From Cylicocyclus nassatus (lineage: Eukaryota; Nematoda; Chromadorea; Rhabditida; Strongylidae), in contig CATQJL010000305.1 of NCBI GenBank assembly GCA_958299035.1, forward strand, positions 35,353,733 to 35,417,732: 64,000 bases of DNA. Direction: 5' to 3'. Position 1 is the first letter of the stretch. Each line of letters starts with the position of its first letter. Under the pieces are notes generated by a model. The model had not been told where the DNA came from, did not search any database, and worked only from the letters and a program-made list of their open reading frames with translations. The translations under genes were made by a program, and so were the position numbers. Below, one piece after another: positions 38,701 to 50,552 of this stretch.

Positions 38701-41350
38701 CCAGCGAATTTGGACAGCAGCACACGAGCTGTTGCATCAGTGGCAATTGTTTGCCAGCGAGTTCGGACAGCAGCACACGAGCTGTAGCGTCAACGGCATC
38801 GTTTGCCATTGTTTGCCAGCGAATTCGGACAGCAGCACACGAGCTGTAGCATCAACGGCATCGTTTGCCATTGTTTGCCAGCGAATTTGGACAGCAGCAC
38901 ACGAGCTGTTGCATCAGTGGCAATTGTTTGCCAGCGAATTCGGACAGCAGCACACGAACTGTAGCATCAACGGCATCGTTTGCCATTGTTTGCCAGCGAG
39001 TTCGGACAGCAGCACACGAGCTGTAGCATCAACGGCATCGTTTGCCATTGTTTGCCAGCGAATTCGGACAGCAGCACACGAGCTGTAGCATCAACGGCAT
39101 CGTTTGCCATTGTTTGCCAGCGAATTCGGACAGCAGCACACGAGCTGTTGCATCAGTGGCAATTGTTTGCCAGCGAGTTCGGACAGCAGCACACGAGCTG
39201 TAGCGTCAACGGCATCGTTTGCCATTGTTTGTCAGCGAATTCGGACAGCCGCTCACGAACTGTAGCATCAACGGCATCGTATGCCATTGTTTGCCAGCGA
39301 ATTCGGACAGCCACACACGAGCTGTTGCATCAGTGGCAATTGTTTGCCAGCGAATTCGGACAGCAGCTCACGAACTGTAGCATCAACGGCATCGTATGCC
39401 ATTGTTTGCCAGCGAATTCGGACAGCCACACACGAGCTGTTGCATCAGTGGCAATTGTTTGCCAGCGAATTCGGACAGCAGCATAAGAACTGTAGCATCA
39501 ACGGCATCGTTTGTCATTGTTTGCCAGCGAATTCGGACAGCCACTCACGAACTGTAGCATCAACGGCATCGTTTGCCATTGTTTGCCAGCGAATTCGGAC
39601 AGCAGCACACGAGCTGTTGCATCAGTGGCAATTGTTTGCCAGCGAATTCGGACAGCAGCACACGAACTGTAGCATCAACGGCATCGTTTGCCATTGTTTG
39701 CCAGCGAGTTCGGACAGCAGCACACGAGCTGTAGCATCAACGGCATCGTTTGCCATTGTTTGCCAGCGAATTCGGACAGCAGCACACGAGCTGTTGCATC
39801 AGTGGCAATTGTTTGCCAGCGAGTTCGGACAGCAGCACACGAGCTGTAGCGTCAACGGCATCGTTTGCCATTGTTTGCCAGCGAATTCGGACAGCAGCAC
39901 ACGAGCTGTAGCATCAACGGCATCGTTTGCCATTGTTTGCCAGCGAATTTGGACAGCAACACACGAGCTGTTGCATCAGTGGCAATTGTTTGCCAGCGAA
40001 TTCGGACAGCAGCACACGAACTGTAGCATCAACGGCATCGTTTGCCATTGTTTGCCAGCGAGTTCGGACAGCAGCACACGAGCTGTAGCATCAACGGCAT
40101 CGTTTGCCATTGTTTGCCAGCGAATTCGGACAGCAGCACACGAGCTGTAGCATCAACGGCATCGTTTGCCATTGTTTGCCAGCGAATTCGGACAGCAGCA
40201 CACGAGCTGTTGCATCAGTGGCAATTGTTTGCCAGCGAATTCGGACAGCAGCACACGAGCTGTAGCGTCAACGGCATCGTTTGCCATTGTTTGCCAGCGA
40301 ATTCGGACAGCAGCACACGAGCTGTAGCATCAACGGCATCGTTTGCCATTGTTTGCCAGCGAATTTGGACAGCAGCACACGAGCTGTTGCATCAGTGGCA
40401 ATTGTTTGCCAGCGAGTTCGGACAGCAGCACACGAGCTGTAGCGTCAACGGCATCGTTTGCCATTGTTTGCCAGCGAATTCGGACAGCAGCACACGAGCT
40501 GTAGCATCAACGGCATCGTTTGCCATTGTTTGCCCGCGAATTTGGACAGCAGCACACGAGCTGTTGCATCAGTGGCAATTGTTTGCCAGCGAATTCGGAC
40601 AGCAGCACACGAACTGTAGCATCAACGGCATCGTTTGCCATTGTTTGCCAGCGAGTTCGGACAGCAGCGCACGAGCTGTAGCATCAACGGCATCGTTTGC
40701 CATTGTTTGCCAGCGAATTCGGACAGCAGCACACGAGCTGTAGCATCAACGGCATCGTTTGCCATTGTTTGCCAGCGAATTCGGACAGCAGCACACGAGC
40801 TGTTGCATCAGTGGCAATTGTTTGCCAGCGAGTTCGGACAGCAGCACACGAGCTGTAGCGTCAACGGCATCGTTTGCCATTGTTTGCCAGCGAATTCGGA
40901 CAGCCGCTCACGAACTGTAGCATCAACGGCATCGTATGCCATTGTTTGCCAGCGAATTCGGACAGCCACACACGAGCTGTTGCATCAGTGGCAATTGTTT
41001 GCCAGCGAATTCGGACAGCCGCTCACGAACTGTAGCATCAACGGCATCGTATGCCATTGTTTGCCAGCGAATTCGGACAGCCACACACGAGCTGTTGCAT
41101 CAGTGGCAATTGTTTGCCAGCGAATTCGGACAGCAGCATAAGAACTGTAGCATCAACGGCATCGTTTGTCATTGTTTGCCAGCGAATTCGGACAGCCACT
41201 CACGAACTGTAGCATCAACGGCATCGTTTGCCATTGTTTGCCAGCGAATTCGGACAGCAGCACACGAGCTGTTGCATCAGTGGCAATTGTTTGCCAGCGA
41301 ATTCGGACAGCAGCACACGAACTGTAGCATCAACGGCATCGTTTGCCATT

Positions 41351-41411
41351 GTTTGCCAGCGAATTCGGACAGCAGCACACGAGCTGTAGCATCAACGGCT
41401 CGTTTGCCATT
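41351..41411 (+). repeat. 61-bp L unit with 1-bp deletion
   Basis: The tail reads AACGGCTCG, missing an A of AACGGCATCG. The same deletion occurs in the HOR copy at 43,067-43,127, so it predates that duplication. Confidence 0.9.
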
Positions 41412-43066
41412 GTTTGCCAGCGAATTCGGACAGCAGCACACGAGCTGTTGCATCAGTGGCAATTGTTTGCCAGCGAGTTCGGACAGCAGCACACGAGCTG
41501 TAGCGTCAACGGCATCGTTTGCCATTGTTTGCCAGCGAATTCGGACAGCAGCACACGAGCTGTAGCATCAACGGCATCGTTTGCCATTGTTTGCCAGCGA
41601 ATTTGGACAGCAACACACGAGCTGTTGCATCAGTGGCAATTGTTTGCCAGCGAATTCGGACAGCAGCACACGAACTGTAGCATCAACGGCATCGTTTGCC
41701 ATTGTTTGCCAGCGAGTTCGGACAGCAGCACACGAGCTGTAGCATCAACGGCATCGTTTGCCATTGTTTGCCAGCGAATTCGGACAGCAGCACACGAGCT
41801 GTAGCATCAACGGCATCGTTTGCCATTGTTTGCCAGCGAATTCGGACAGCAGCACACGAGCTGTTGCATCAGTGGCAATTGTTTGCCAGCGAATTCGGAC
41901 AGCAGCACACGAGCTGTAGCGTCAACGGCATCGTTTGCCATTGTTTGCCAGCGAATTCGGACAGCAGCACACGAGCTGTAGCATCAACGGCATCGTTTGC
42001 CATTGTTTGCCAGCGAATTTGGACAGCAGCACACGAGCTGTTGCATCAGTGGCAATTGTTTGCCAGCGAGTTCGGACAGCAGCACACGAGCTGTAGCGTT
42101 AACGGCATCGTTTGCCATTGTTTGCCAGCGAATTCGGACAGCAGCACACGAGCTGTAGCATCAACGGCATCGTTTGCCATTGTTTGCCCGCGAATTTGGA
42201 CAGCAGCACACGAGCTGTTGCATCAGTGGCAATTGTTTGCCAGCGAATTCGGACAGCAGCACACGAACTGTAGCATCAACGGCATCGTTTGCCATTGTTT
42301 GCCAGCGAGTTCGGACAGCAGCGCACGAGCTGTAGCATCAACGGCATCGTTTGCCATTGTTTGCCAGCGAATTCGGACAGCAGCACACGAGCTGTAGCAT
42401 CAACGGCATCGTTTGCCATTGTTTGCCAGCGAATTCGGACAGCAGCACACGAGCTGTTGCATCAGTGGCAATTGTTTGCCAGCGAGTTCGGACAGCAGCA
42501 CACGAGCTGTAGCGTCAACGGCATCGTTTGCCATTGTTTGCCAGCGAATTCGGACAGCCGCTCACGAACTGTAGCATCAACGGCATCGTATGCCATTGTT
42601 TGCCAGCGAATTCGGACAGCCACACACGAGCTGTTGCATCAGTGGCAATTGTTTGCCAGCGAATTCGGACAGCCGCTCACGAACTGTAGCATCAACGGCA
42701 TCGTATGCCATTGTTTGCCAGCGAATTCGGACAGCCACACACGAGCTGTTGCATCAGTGGCAATTGTTTGCCAGCGAATTCGGACAGCAGCATAAGAACT
42801 GTAGCATCAACGGCATCGTTTGTCATTGTTTGCCAGCGAATTCGGACAGCCACTCACGAACTGTAGCATCAACGGCATCGTTTGCCATTGTTTGCCAGCG
42901 AATTCGGACAGCAGCACACGAGCTGTTGCATCAGTGGCAATTGTTTGCCAGCGAATTCGGACAGCAGCACACGAACTGTAGCATCAACGGCATCGTTTGC
43001 CATTGTTTGCCAGCGAGTTCGGACAGCAGCACACGAGCTGTAGCATCAACGGCATCGTTTGCCATT

Positions 43067-43127
43067 GTTTGCCAGCGAATTCGGACAGCAGCACACGAGC
43101 TGTAGCATCAACGGCTCGTTTGCCATT
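43067..43127 (+). repeat. 61-bp L unit, same deletion as 41,351
   Basis: Shares the AACGGCTCG tail with 41,351-41,411. The distance is 1,716 bp, which is 1,654 plus one 62-bp unit, because this copy keeps an extra GAGTTCGG unit just before. Confidence 0.9.
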
Positions 43128-43357
43128 GTTTGCCAGCGAATTCGGACAGCAGCACACGAGCTGTTGCATCAGTGGCAATTGTTTGCCAGCGAGTTCGGAC
43201 AGCAGCACACGAGCTGTAGCGTCAACGGCATCGTTTGCCATTGTTTGCCAGCGAATTCGGAGAGCAGCACACGAGCTGTAGCATCAACGGCATCGTTTGC
43301 CATTGTTTGCCAGCGAATTTGGACAGCAACACACGAGCTGTTGCATCAGTGGCAATT

Positions 43358-43418
43358 GTTTGCCAGCGAATTCGGACAGCAGCACACGAACTGTAGCATC
43401 AACGGATCGTTTGCCATT
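43358..43418 (+). repeat. 61-bp L unit with a different 1-bp deletion
   Basis: The tail reads AACGGATCG, missing the C of AACGGCATCG, near 43,405. It is unique in the window. Confidence 0.9.
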
Positions 43419-43657
43419 GTTTGCCAGCGAGTTCGGACAGCAGCACACGAGCTGTAGCATCAACGGCATCGTTTGCCATTGTTTGCCAGCGAATTCGGAC
43501 AGCAGCACACGAGCTGTAGCATCAACGGCATCGTTTGCCATTGTTTGCCAGCGAATTCGGACAGCAGCACACGAGCTGTTGCATTAGTGGCAATTGTTTG
43601 CCAGCGAGTTCGGACAGCAGCACACGAGCTGTAGCGTCAACGGCATCGTTTGCCATT

Positions 43658-43710
43658 GTTTGCCAGCGAATTCGGACAGCAGCACACGAGCTGTAGCATC
43701 AGTGGCAATT
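43658..43710 (+). repeat. Chimeric unit, TAG core with S-type tail
   Basis: A 53-bp unit with TAGCATCAGTGG, like those at 28.9-31.5 kb but in a different unit context, so it may be an independent exchange. Confidence 0.85.
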
Positions 43711-44117
43711 GTTTGCCAGCGAATTCGGACAGCAGCACACGAACTGTAGCATCAACGGCATCGTTTGCCATTGTTTGCCAGCGAATTTGGACAGCAGCAC
43801 ACGAGCTGTTGCATCAGTGGCAATTGTTTGCCAGCGAATTCGGACAGCAGCACACGAACTGTAGCATCAACGGCATCGTTTGCCATTGTTTGCCAGCGAA
43901 TTTGGACAGCAGCACACGAGCTGTTGCATCAGCGGCAATTGTTTGCCAGCGAATTCGGACAGCAGCACATGAACTGTAGCATCAACGGCATCGTTTGCCA
44001 TTGTTTGCCAGCGAATTCGGACAGCCACTCACGAACTGTAGCATCAACGGCATCGTTTGCCATTGTTTGCCAGCGAATTCGGACAGCAGCACACAAGCTG
44101 TTGCATCAGTGGCAATT

Positions 44118-44178
44118 GTTTGCAGCGAATTTGGACAGCAGCACACGAGCTGTAGCGTCAACGGCATCGTTTGCCATT
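44118..44178 (+). repeat. 61-bp L unit with head deletion
   Basis: The unit opens GTTTGCAGCG instead of GTTTGCCAGCG, one C lost near 44,123. It is unique in the window and lies inside the D/E boundary. Confidence 0.9.
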
Positions 44179-45604
44179 GTTTGCCAGCGAATTCGGACAG
44201 CAGCACACGAGCTGTAGCATCAACGGCATCGTTTGCCATTGTTTGCCAGCGAATTTGGACAGCAGCACACGAGCTGTTGCATCAGTGGCAATTGTTTGCC
44301 AGCGAGTTCGGACAGCAGCACACGAGCTGTAGCATCAACGGCATCGTTTGCCATTGTTTGCCAGCGAATTCGGACAGCAGCACACGAGCTGTAGCATCAA
44401 CGGCATCGTTTGCCATTGTTTGCCAGCGAATTCGGACAGCAGCACACGAGCTGTTGCATCAGTTGCAATTGTTTGCCAGCGAATTCGGACAGCAGCACAC
44501 GAGCTGTAGCATCAAAGGCATCGTTTGCCATCGTTTGCCAGCGAATTCGGACAGCCACTCACGAACTGTAGCATCAACGGCATCGTTTGCCATTGTTTGC
44601 CAGCGAATTCGGACAGCAGCACACGAATTGTAGCATCAACGGCATCGTTTGCCATTGTTTGCCAGCGAATTCGGACAGCAGCACACGAACTGTAGCATCA
44701 ACGGCATCGTTTGCCATTGTTTGCCAGCGAATTCGGACAGCAACTCACGAGCTGTAGCATCAACGGCATCGTTTGCCATTGTTTGCCAGCGAATTCGGAC
44801 AGCCACACACGAGCTATTGCATCAGTGGCAATTGTTTGCCAGCGAATTCGGACAGCAGCATACGAACTGTAGCATCAACGGCATCGTTTGCCATTGTTTG
44901 CCAGCGAATTCGGACAGCCACACACGAGCTGTTGCATCAGTGGCAATTGTTTGCCAGCGAATTCGGACAGCAACACACGAGCTGTTGCATCAGTGGCAAT
45001 TGTTTGCCAGCGAATTCGGACAGCAGCATACGAACTGTAGCATCAACGGCATCGTTTGCCATTGTTTGCCAGCGAATTCGGACAGCCGCTCACGAACTGT
45101 AGCATCAACGGCATCGTTTGCCATTGTTTGCCAGCGAATTCGGACAGCAGCACACGAACTGTAGCATCAACGGCATCGTTTGCCATTGTTTGCCAGCGAA
45201 TTCGGACAGCAGCACACGAGCTGTTGCATCAGTTGCAATTGTTTGCCAGCGAATTCGGACAGCAGCACACGAGCTGTAGCATCAAAGGCATCGTTTGCCA
45301 TCGTTTGCCAGCGAATTCGGACAGCCACTCACGAACTGTAGCATCAACGGCATCGTTTGCCATTGTTTGCCAGCGAATTCGGACAGCAGCACACGAATTG
45401 TAGCATCAACGGCATCGTTTGCCATTGTTTGCCAGCGAATTCAGACAGCCGCTCACGAACTGTAGCATCAACGGCATCGTTTGCCATTGTTTGCCAGCGA
45501 ATTCGGACAGCGGCACACGAACTGTAGCATCAAAGGCATCGTTTGCCATCGTTTGCCAGCGAATTCGGACAGCCACTCACGAACTGTAGCATCAACGGCA
45601 TCGT

Positions 45605-46800
45605 TTGCCATTGTTTGCCAGCGAATTCGGACAGCAGCACACGAATTGTAGCATCAACGGCATCGTTTGCCATTGTTTGCCAGCGAATTCGGACAGCCGC
45701 TCACGAACTGTAGCATCAACGGCATCGTTTGCCATTGTTTGCCAGCGAATTCGGACAGCCACACACGAGCTGTTGCATCAGTGGCAATTGTTTGCCAGCG
45801 AATTCGGACAGCAGCACACGAGCTGTAGCATCAACGGCATCGTATGCCATTGTTTGCCAGCGAATTCGGACAGCAGCACACAAGCTGTTGCATCAGTGGC
45901 AATTGTTTGCCAGCGAATTCGGACAGCAGCACACGAGCTGTAGCATCAACGGCATCGTTTGCCATTGTTTGCCAGCGAATTCGGACAGCAGCACACGAAC
46001 TGTAGCATCAACGGCATCGTTTGCCATTGTTTGCCAGCGAATTCGGACAGCAACTCACGAGCTGTAGCATCAACGGCATCGTTTGCCATTGTTTGCCAGC
46101 GAATTCGGACAGCCACACACGAGCTGTTGCATCAGTGGCAATTGTTTGCCAGCGAATTCGGACAGCAGCATACGAACTGTAGCATCAACGGCATCGTTTG
46201 CCATTGTTTGCCAGCGAATTCGGACAGCCACACACGAGCTGTTGCATCAGTGGAAATTGTTTGCCAGCGAATTCGGACAGCAGCATACGAACTGTAGCAT
46301 CAACGGCATCGTTTGCCATTGTTTGCCAGCGAATTCGGACAGCCGCTCACGAACTGTAGCATCAACGGCATCGTTTGCCATTGTTTGAAAGCGAATTCGG
46401 ACAGCAGCACACGAACTGTAGCATCAACGGCATCGTTTGCCATTGTTTGCCAGCGAATTCGGACAGCAGCACACGAGCTGTTGCATCAGTTGCAATTGTT
46501 TGCCAGCGAATTCGGACAGCAGCACACGAGCTGTAGCATCAAAGGCATCGTTTGCCATCGTTTGCCAGCGAATTCGGACAGCCACTCACGAACTGTAGCA
46601 TCAACGGCATCGTTTGCCATTGTTTGCCAGCGAATTCGGACAGCAGCACACGAATTGTAGCATCAACGGCATCGTTTGCCATTGTTTGCCAGCGAATTCG
46701 GACAGCCGCTCACGAACTGTAGCATCAACGGCATCGTTTGCCATTGTTTGCCAGCGAATTCGGACAGCGGCACACGAACTGTAGCATCAAAGGCATCGTT
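45605..46800 (+). repeat. HOR segment repeated at 58,679-59,874
   Basis: The unit order recurs at an offset of 13,074 bp for about 1.2 kb. Both copies hold the rare GTTTGAAAGCG head (46,388 and 59,462). Private differences noticed are GGAAATT at about 46,253 and TTCGTACAGCC at about 59,182. The copies diverge near 46,800, where the head is CCATTG here and CCATCG downstream. Confidence 0.85.
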
Positions 46801-49270
46801 TGCCATTGTTTGCCAGCGAATTCGGACAGCAGCACACGAATTGTAGCATCAACGGCATCGTTTGCCATTGTTTGCCAGCGAATTCGGACAGCCGCTCACG
46901 AACTGTAGCATCAACGGCATCGTTTGCCATTGTTTGCCAGCGAATTCGGACAGCCACACACGAGCTGTTGCATCAGTGGCAATTGTTTGCCAGCGAATTC
47001 GGACAGCAGCACACGAGCTGTAGCATCAACGGCATCGTATGCCATTGTTTGCCAGCGAATTCGGACAGCAGCACACAAGCTGTTGCATCAGTGGCAATTG
47101 TTTGCCAGCGAATTCGGACAGCAGCACACGAGCTGTAGCATCAACGGCATCGTTTGCCATTGTTTGCCAGCGAATTCGGACAGCAGCACACGAACTGTAG
47201 CATCAACGGCATCGTATGCCATTGTTTGCCAGCGAATTCGGACAGCAGCACACAAGCTGTTGCATCAGTGGCAATTGTTTGCCAGCGAATTCGGACAGCA
47301 GCATACGAACTGTAGCATCAACGGCATCGTTTGCCATTGTTTGCCAGCGAATTCGGACAGCCACACACGAGCTGTTGCATCAGTGGCAATTGTTTGCCAG
47401 CGAATTCGGACAGCCACACACGAGCTGTTGCATCAGTGGCAATTGTTTGCCAGCGAATTCGGACAGCAGCATACGAACTGTAGCATCAACGGCATCGTTT
47501 GCCATTGTTTGCCAGCGAATTCGGACAGCCGCTCACGAACTGTAGCATCAACGGCATCGTTTGCCATTGTTTGCCAGCGAATTCGGACAGCAGCACACGA
47601 ACTGTAGCATCAACGGCATCGTTTGCCATTGTTTGCCAGCGAATTCGGACAGCAGCACACGAGCTGTTGCATCAGTTGCAATTGTTTGCCAGCGAATTCG
47701 GACAGCAGCACACGAGCTGTAGCATCAAAGGCATCGTTTGCCATCGTTTGCCAGCGAATTCGGACAGCCACTCACGAACTGTAGCATCAACGGCATCGTT
47801 TGCCATTGTTTGCCAGCGAATTCGGACAGCAGCACACGAATTGTAGCATCAACGGCATCGTTTGCCATTGTTTGCCAGCGAATTCGGACAGCAGCACACG
47901 AGCTGTTGCATCAGTTGCAATTGTTTGCCAGCGAATTCGGACAGCAGCACACGAGTTGTAGCATCAAAGGCATCGTTTGCCATCGTTTGCCAGCGAATTC
48001 GGACAGCCACTCACGAACTGTAGCATCAACGGCATCGTTTGCCATTGTTTGCCAGCGAATTCGGACAGCAGCACACGAATTGTAGCATCAACGGCATCGT
48101 TTGCCATTGTTTGCCAGCGAATTCGGACAGCCGCTCACGAACTGTAGCATCAACGGCATCGTTTGCCATTGTTTGCCAGCGAATTCGGACAGCGGCACAC
48201 GAACTGTAGCATCAAAGGCATCGTTTGCCATTGTTTGCCAGCGAATTCGGACAGCAGCACACGAATTGTAGCATCAACGGCATCGTTTGCCATTGTTTGC
48301 CAGCGAATTCGGACAGCCGCTCACGAACTGTAGCATCAACGGCATCGTTTGCCATTGTTTGCCAGCGAATTCGGACAGCCACACACGAGCTGTTGCATCA
48401 GTGGCAATTGTTTGCCAGCGAATTCGGACAGCAGCACACGAGCTGTAGCATCAACGGCATCGTATGCCATTGTTTGCCAGCGAATTCGGACAGCAGCACA
48501 CAAGCTGTTGCATCAGTGGCAATTGTTTGCCAGCGAATTCGGACAGCAGCACACGAGCTGTAGCATCAACGGCATCGTTTGCCATTGTTTGCCAGCGAAT
48601 TCGGACAGCAGCACACGAACTGTAGCATCAACGGCATCGTATGCCATTGTTTGCCAGCGAATTCGGACAGCAGCACACAAGCTGTTGCATCAGTGGCAAT
48701 TGTTTGCCAGCGAATTCGGACAGCAGCATACGAACTGTAGCATCAACGGCATCGTTTGCCATTGTTTGCCAGCGAATTCGGACAGCCACACACGAGCTGT
48801 TGCATCAGTGGCAATTGTTTGCCAGCGAATTCGGACAGCCACACACGAGCTGTTGCATCAGTGGCAATTGTTTGCCAGCGAATTCGGACAGCAGCATACG
48901 AACTGTAGCATCAACGGCATCGTTTGCCATTGTTTGCCAGCGAATTCGGACAGCCGCTCACGAACTGTAGCATCAACGGCATCGTTTGCCATTGTTTGCC
49001 AGCGAATTCGGACAGCAGCACACGAACTGTAGCATCAACGGCATCGTTTGCCATTGTTTGCCAGCGAATTCGGACAGCAGCACACGAGCTGTTGCATCAG
49101 TTGCAATTGTTTGCCAGCGAATTCGGACAGCAGCACACGAGCTGTAGCATCAAAGGCATCGTTTGCCATCGTTTGCCAGCGAATTCGGACAGCCACTCAC
49201 GAACTGTAGCATCAACGGCATCGTTTGCCATTGTTTGCCAGCGAATTCGGACAGCAGCACACGAATTGTA
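46800..49270 (+). repeat. Tandem 1,425-bp HOR
   Basis: Strings at 46,800, 46,924, 47,216 and 47,499 recur at 48,225, 48,349, 48,641 and 48,924. The same string also appears at 52,412 and 55,342, but there followed at 1,248 bp. The 177-bp excess of the first copy equals two L plus one S. Adjacent CCACACAC S units give S-S spacing of 53 bp near 47.4 and 48.8 kb. Confidence 0.85.
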
Positions 49271-50552
49271 GCATCAACGGCATCGTTTGCCATTGTTTGC
49301 CAGCGAATTCAGACAGCCGCTCACGAACTGTAGCATCAACGGCATCGTTTGCCATTGTTTGCCAGCGAATTCGGACAGCGGCACACGAACTGTAGCATCA
49401 AAGGCATCGTTTGCCATCGTTTGCCAGCGAATTCGGACAGCCACTCACGAACTGTAGCATCAACGGCATCGTTTGCCATTGTTTGCCAGCGAATTCGGAC
49501 AGCAGCACACGAATTGTAGCATCAACGGCATCGTTTGCCATTGTTTGCCAGCGAATTCGGACAGCCGCTCACGAACTGTAGCATCAACGGCATCGTTTGC
49601 CATTGTTTGCCAGCGAATTCGGACAGCCACACACGAGCTGTTGCATCAGTGGCAATTGTTTGCCAGCGAATTCGGACAGCAGCACACGAGCTGTAGCATC
49701 AACGGCATCGTATGCCATTGTTTGCCAGCGAATTCGGACAGCAGCACACAAGCTGTTGCATCAGTGGCAATTGTTTGCCAGCGAATTCGGACAGCAGCAC
49801 ACGAGCTGTAGCATCAACGGCATCGTTTGCCATTGTTTGCCAGCGAATTCGGACAGCAGCACACGAACTGTAGCATCAACGGCATCGTTTGCCATTGTTT
49901 GCCAGCGAATTCGGACAGCCACACACGAGCTGTTGCATCAGTGGCAATTGTTTGCCAGCGAATTCGGACAGCAGCATACGAACTGTAGCATCAACGGCAT
50001 CGTTTGCCATTGTTTGCCAGCGAATTCGGACAGCAGCACACGAATTGTAGCATCAACGGCATCGTTTGCCATTGTTTGCCAGCGAATTCGGACAGCCACA
50101 CACGAGCTGTTGCATCAGTGACAATTGTTTGCCAGCGAATTCGGACAGCGGCACACGAACTGTAGCATCAAAGGCATCGTTTGCCATCGTTTGCCAGCGA
50201 ATTCGGACAGCCACTCACGAACTGTAGCATCAAAGGCATCGTTTGCCATCGTTTGCCAGCGAATTCGGACAGCCACTCACGAACTGTAGCATCAACGGCA
50301 TCGTTTGCCATTGTTTGCCAGCGAATTCGGACAGCAGCACACGAATTGTAGCATCAACGGCATCGTTTGCCATTGTTTGCCAGCGAATTCAGACAGCCGC
50401 TCACGAACTGTAGCATCAACGGCATCGTTTGCCATTGTTTGCCAGCGAATTCGGACAGCGGCACACGAACTGTAGCATCAAAGGCATCGTTTGCCATCGT
50501 TTGCCAGCGAATTCGGACAGCCACTCACGAACTGTAGCATCAACGGCATCGT

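Larger units (their letters stand above)
38700..43400 (+). repeat. Block D2: about three copies of a 1,654-bp HOR
   Basis: Markers recur at 1,654-1,655 bp: CATAAGAACTG at 39,483, 41,138 and 42,792, and unit strings at 38,980, 40,635 and 42,289. CCCGCGAATTTGG (near 40,535 and 42,188) and CAGCGCACGAG (near 40,668 and 42,322) occur in two successive copies but not the first. T at 42,100 (GCGTTAACGG) is private to one copy. A GAGTTCGG unit and a 61-bp deletion unit are present or absent in a pattern that orders the copies. Confidence 0.86.
43400..44350 (+). repeat. Boundary zone between blocks D and E
   Basis: Within about 1 kb the unit vocabulary changes. GAATTTGG is last seen near 44,254, GAGTTCGG near 44,305 and the GTAGCGTC core near 44,155. 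Block E markers appear: CACACAAG at about 44,093 and AGTTGC from 44,463. The zone also holds a chimeric unit, GGAAATT-free mixed S tails (AGTGGC and AGCGGC) and a 1-bp deletion unit. HOR order is hard to follow here. Confidence 0.78.
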
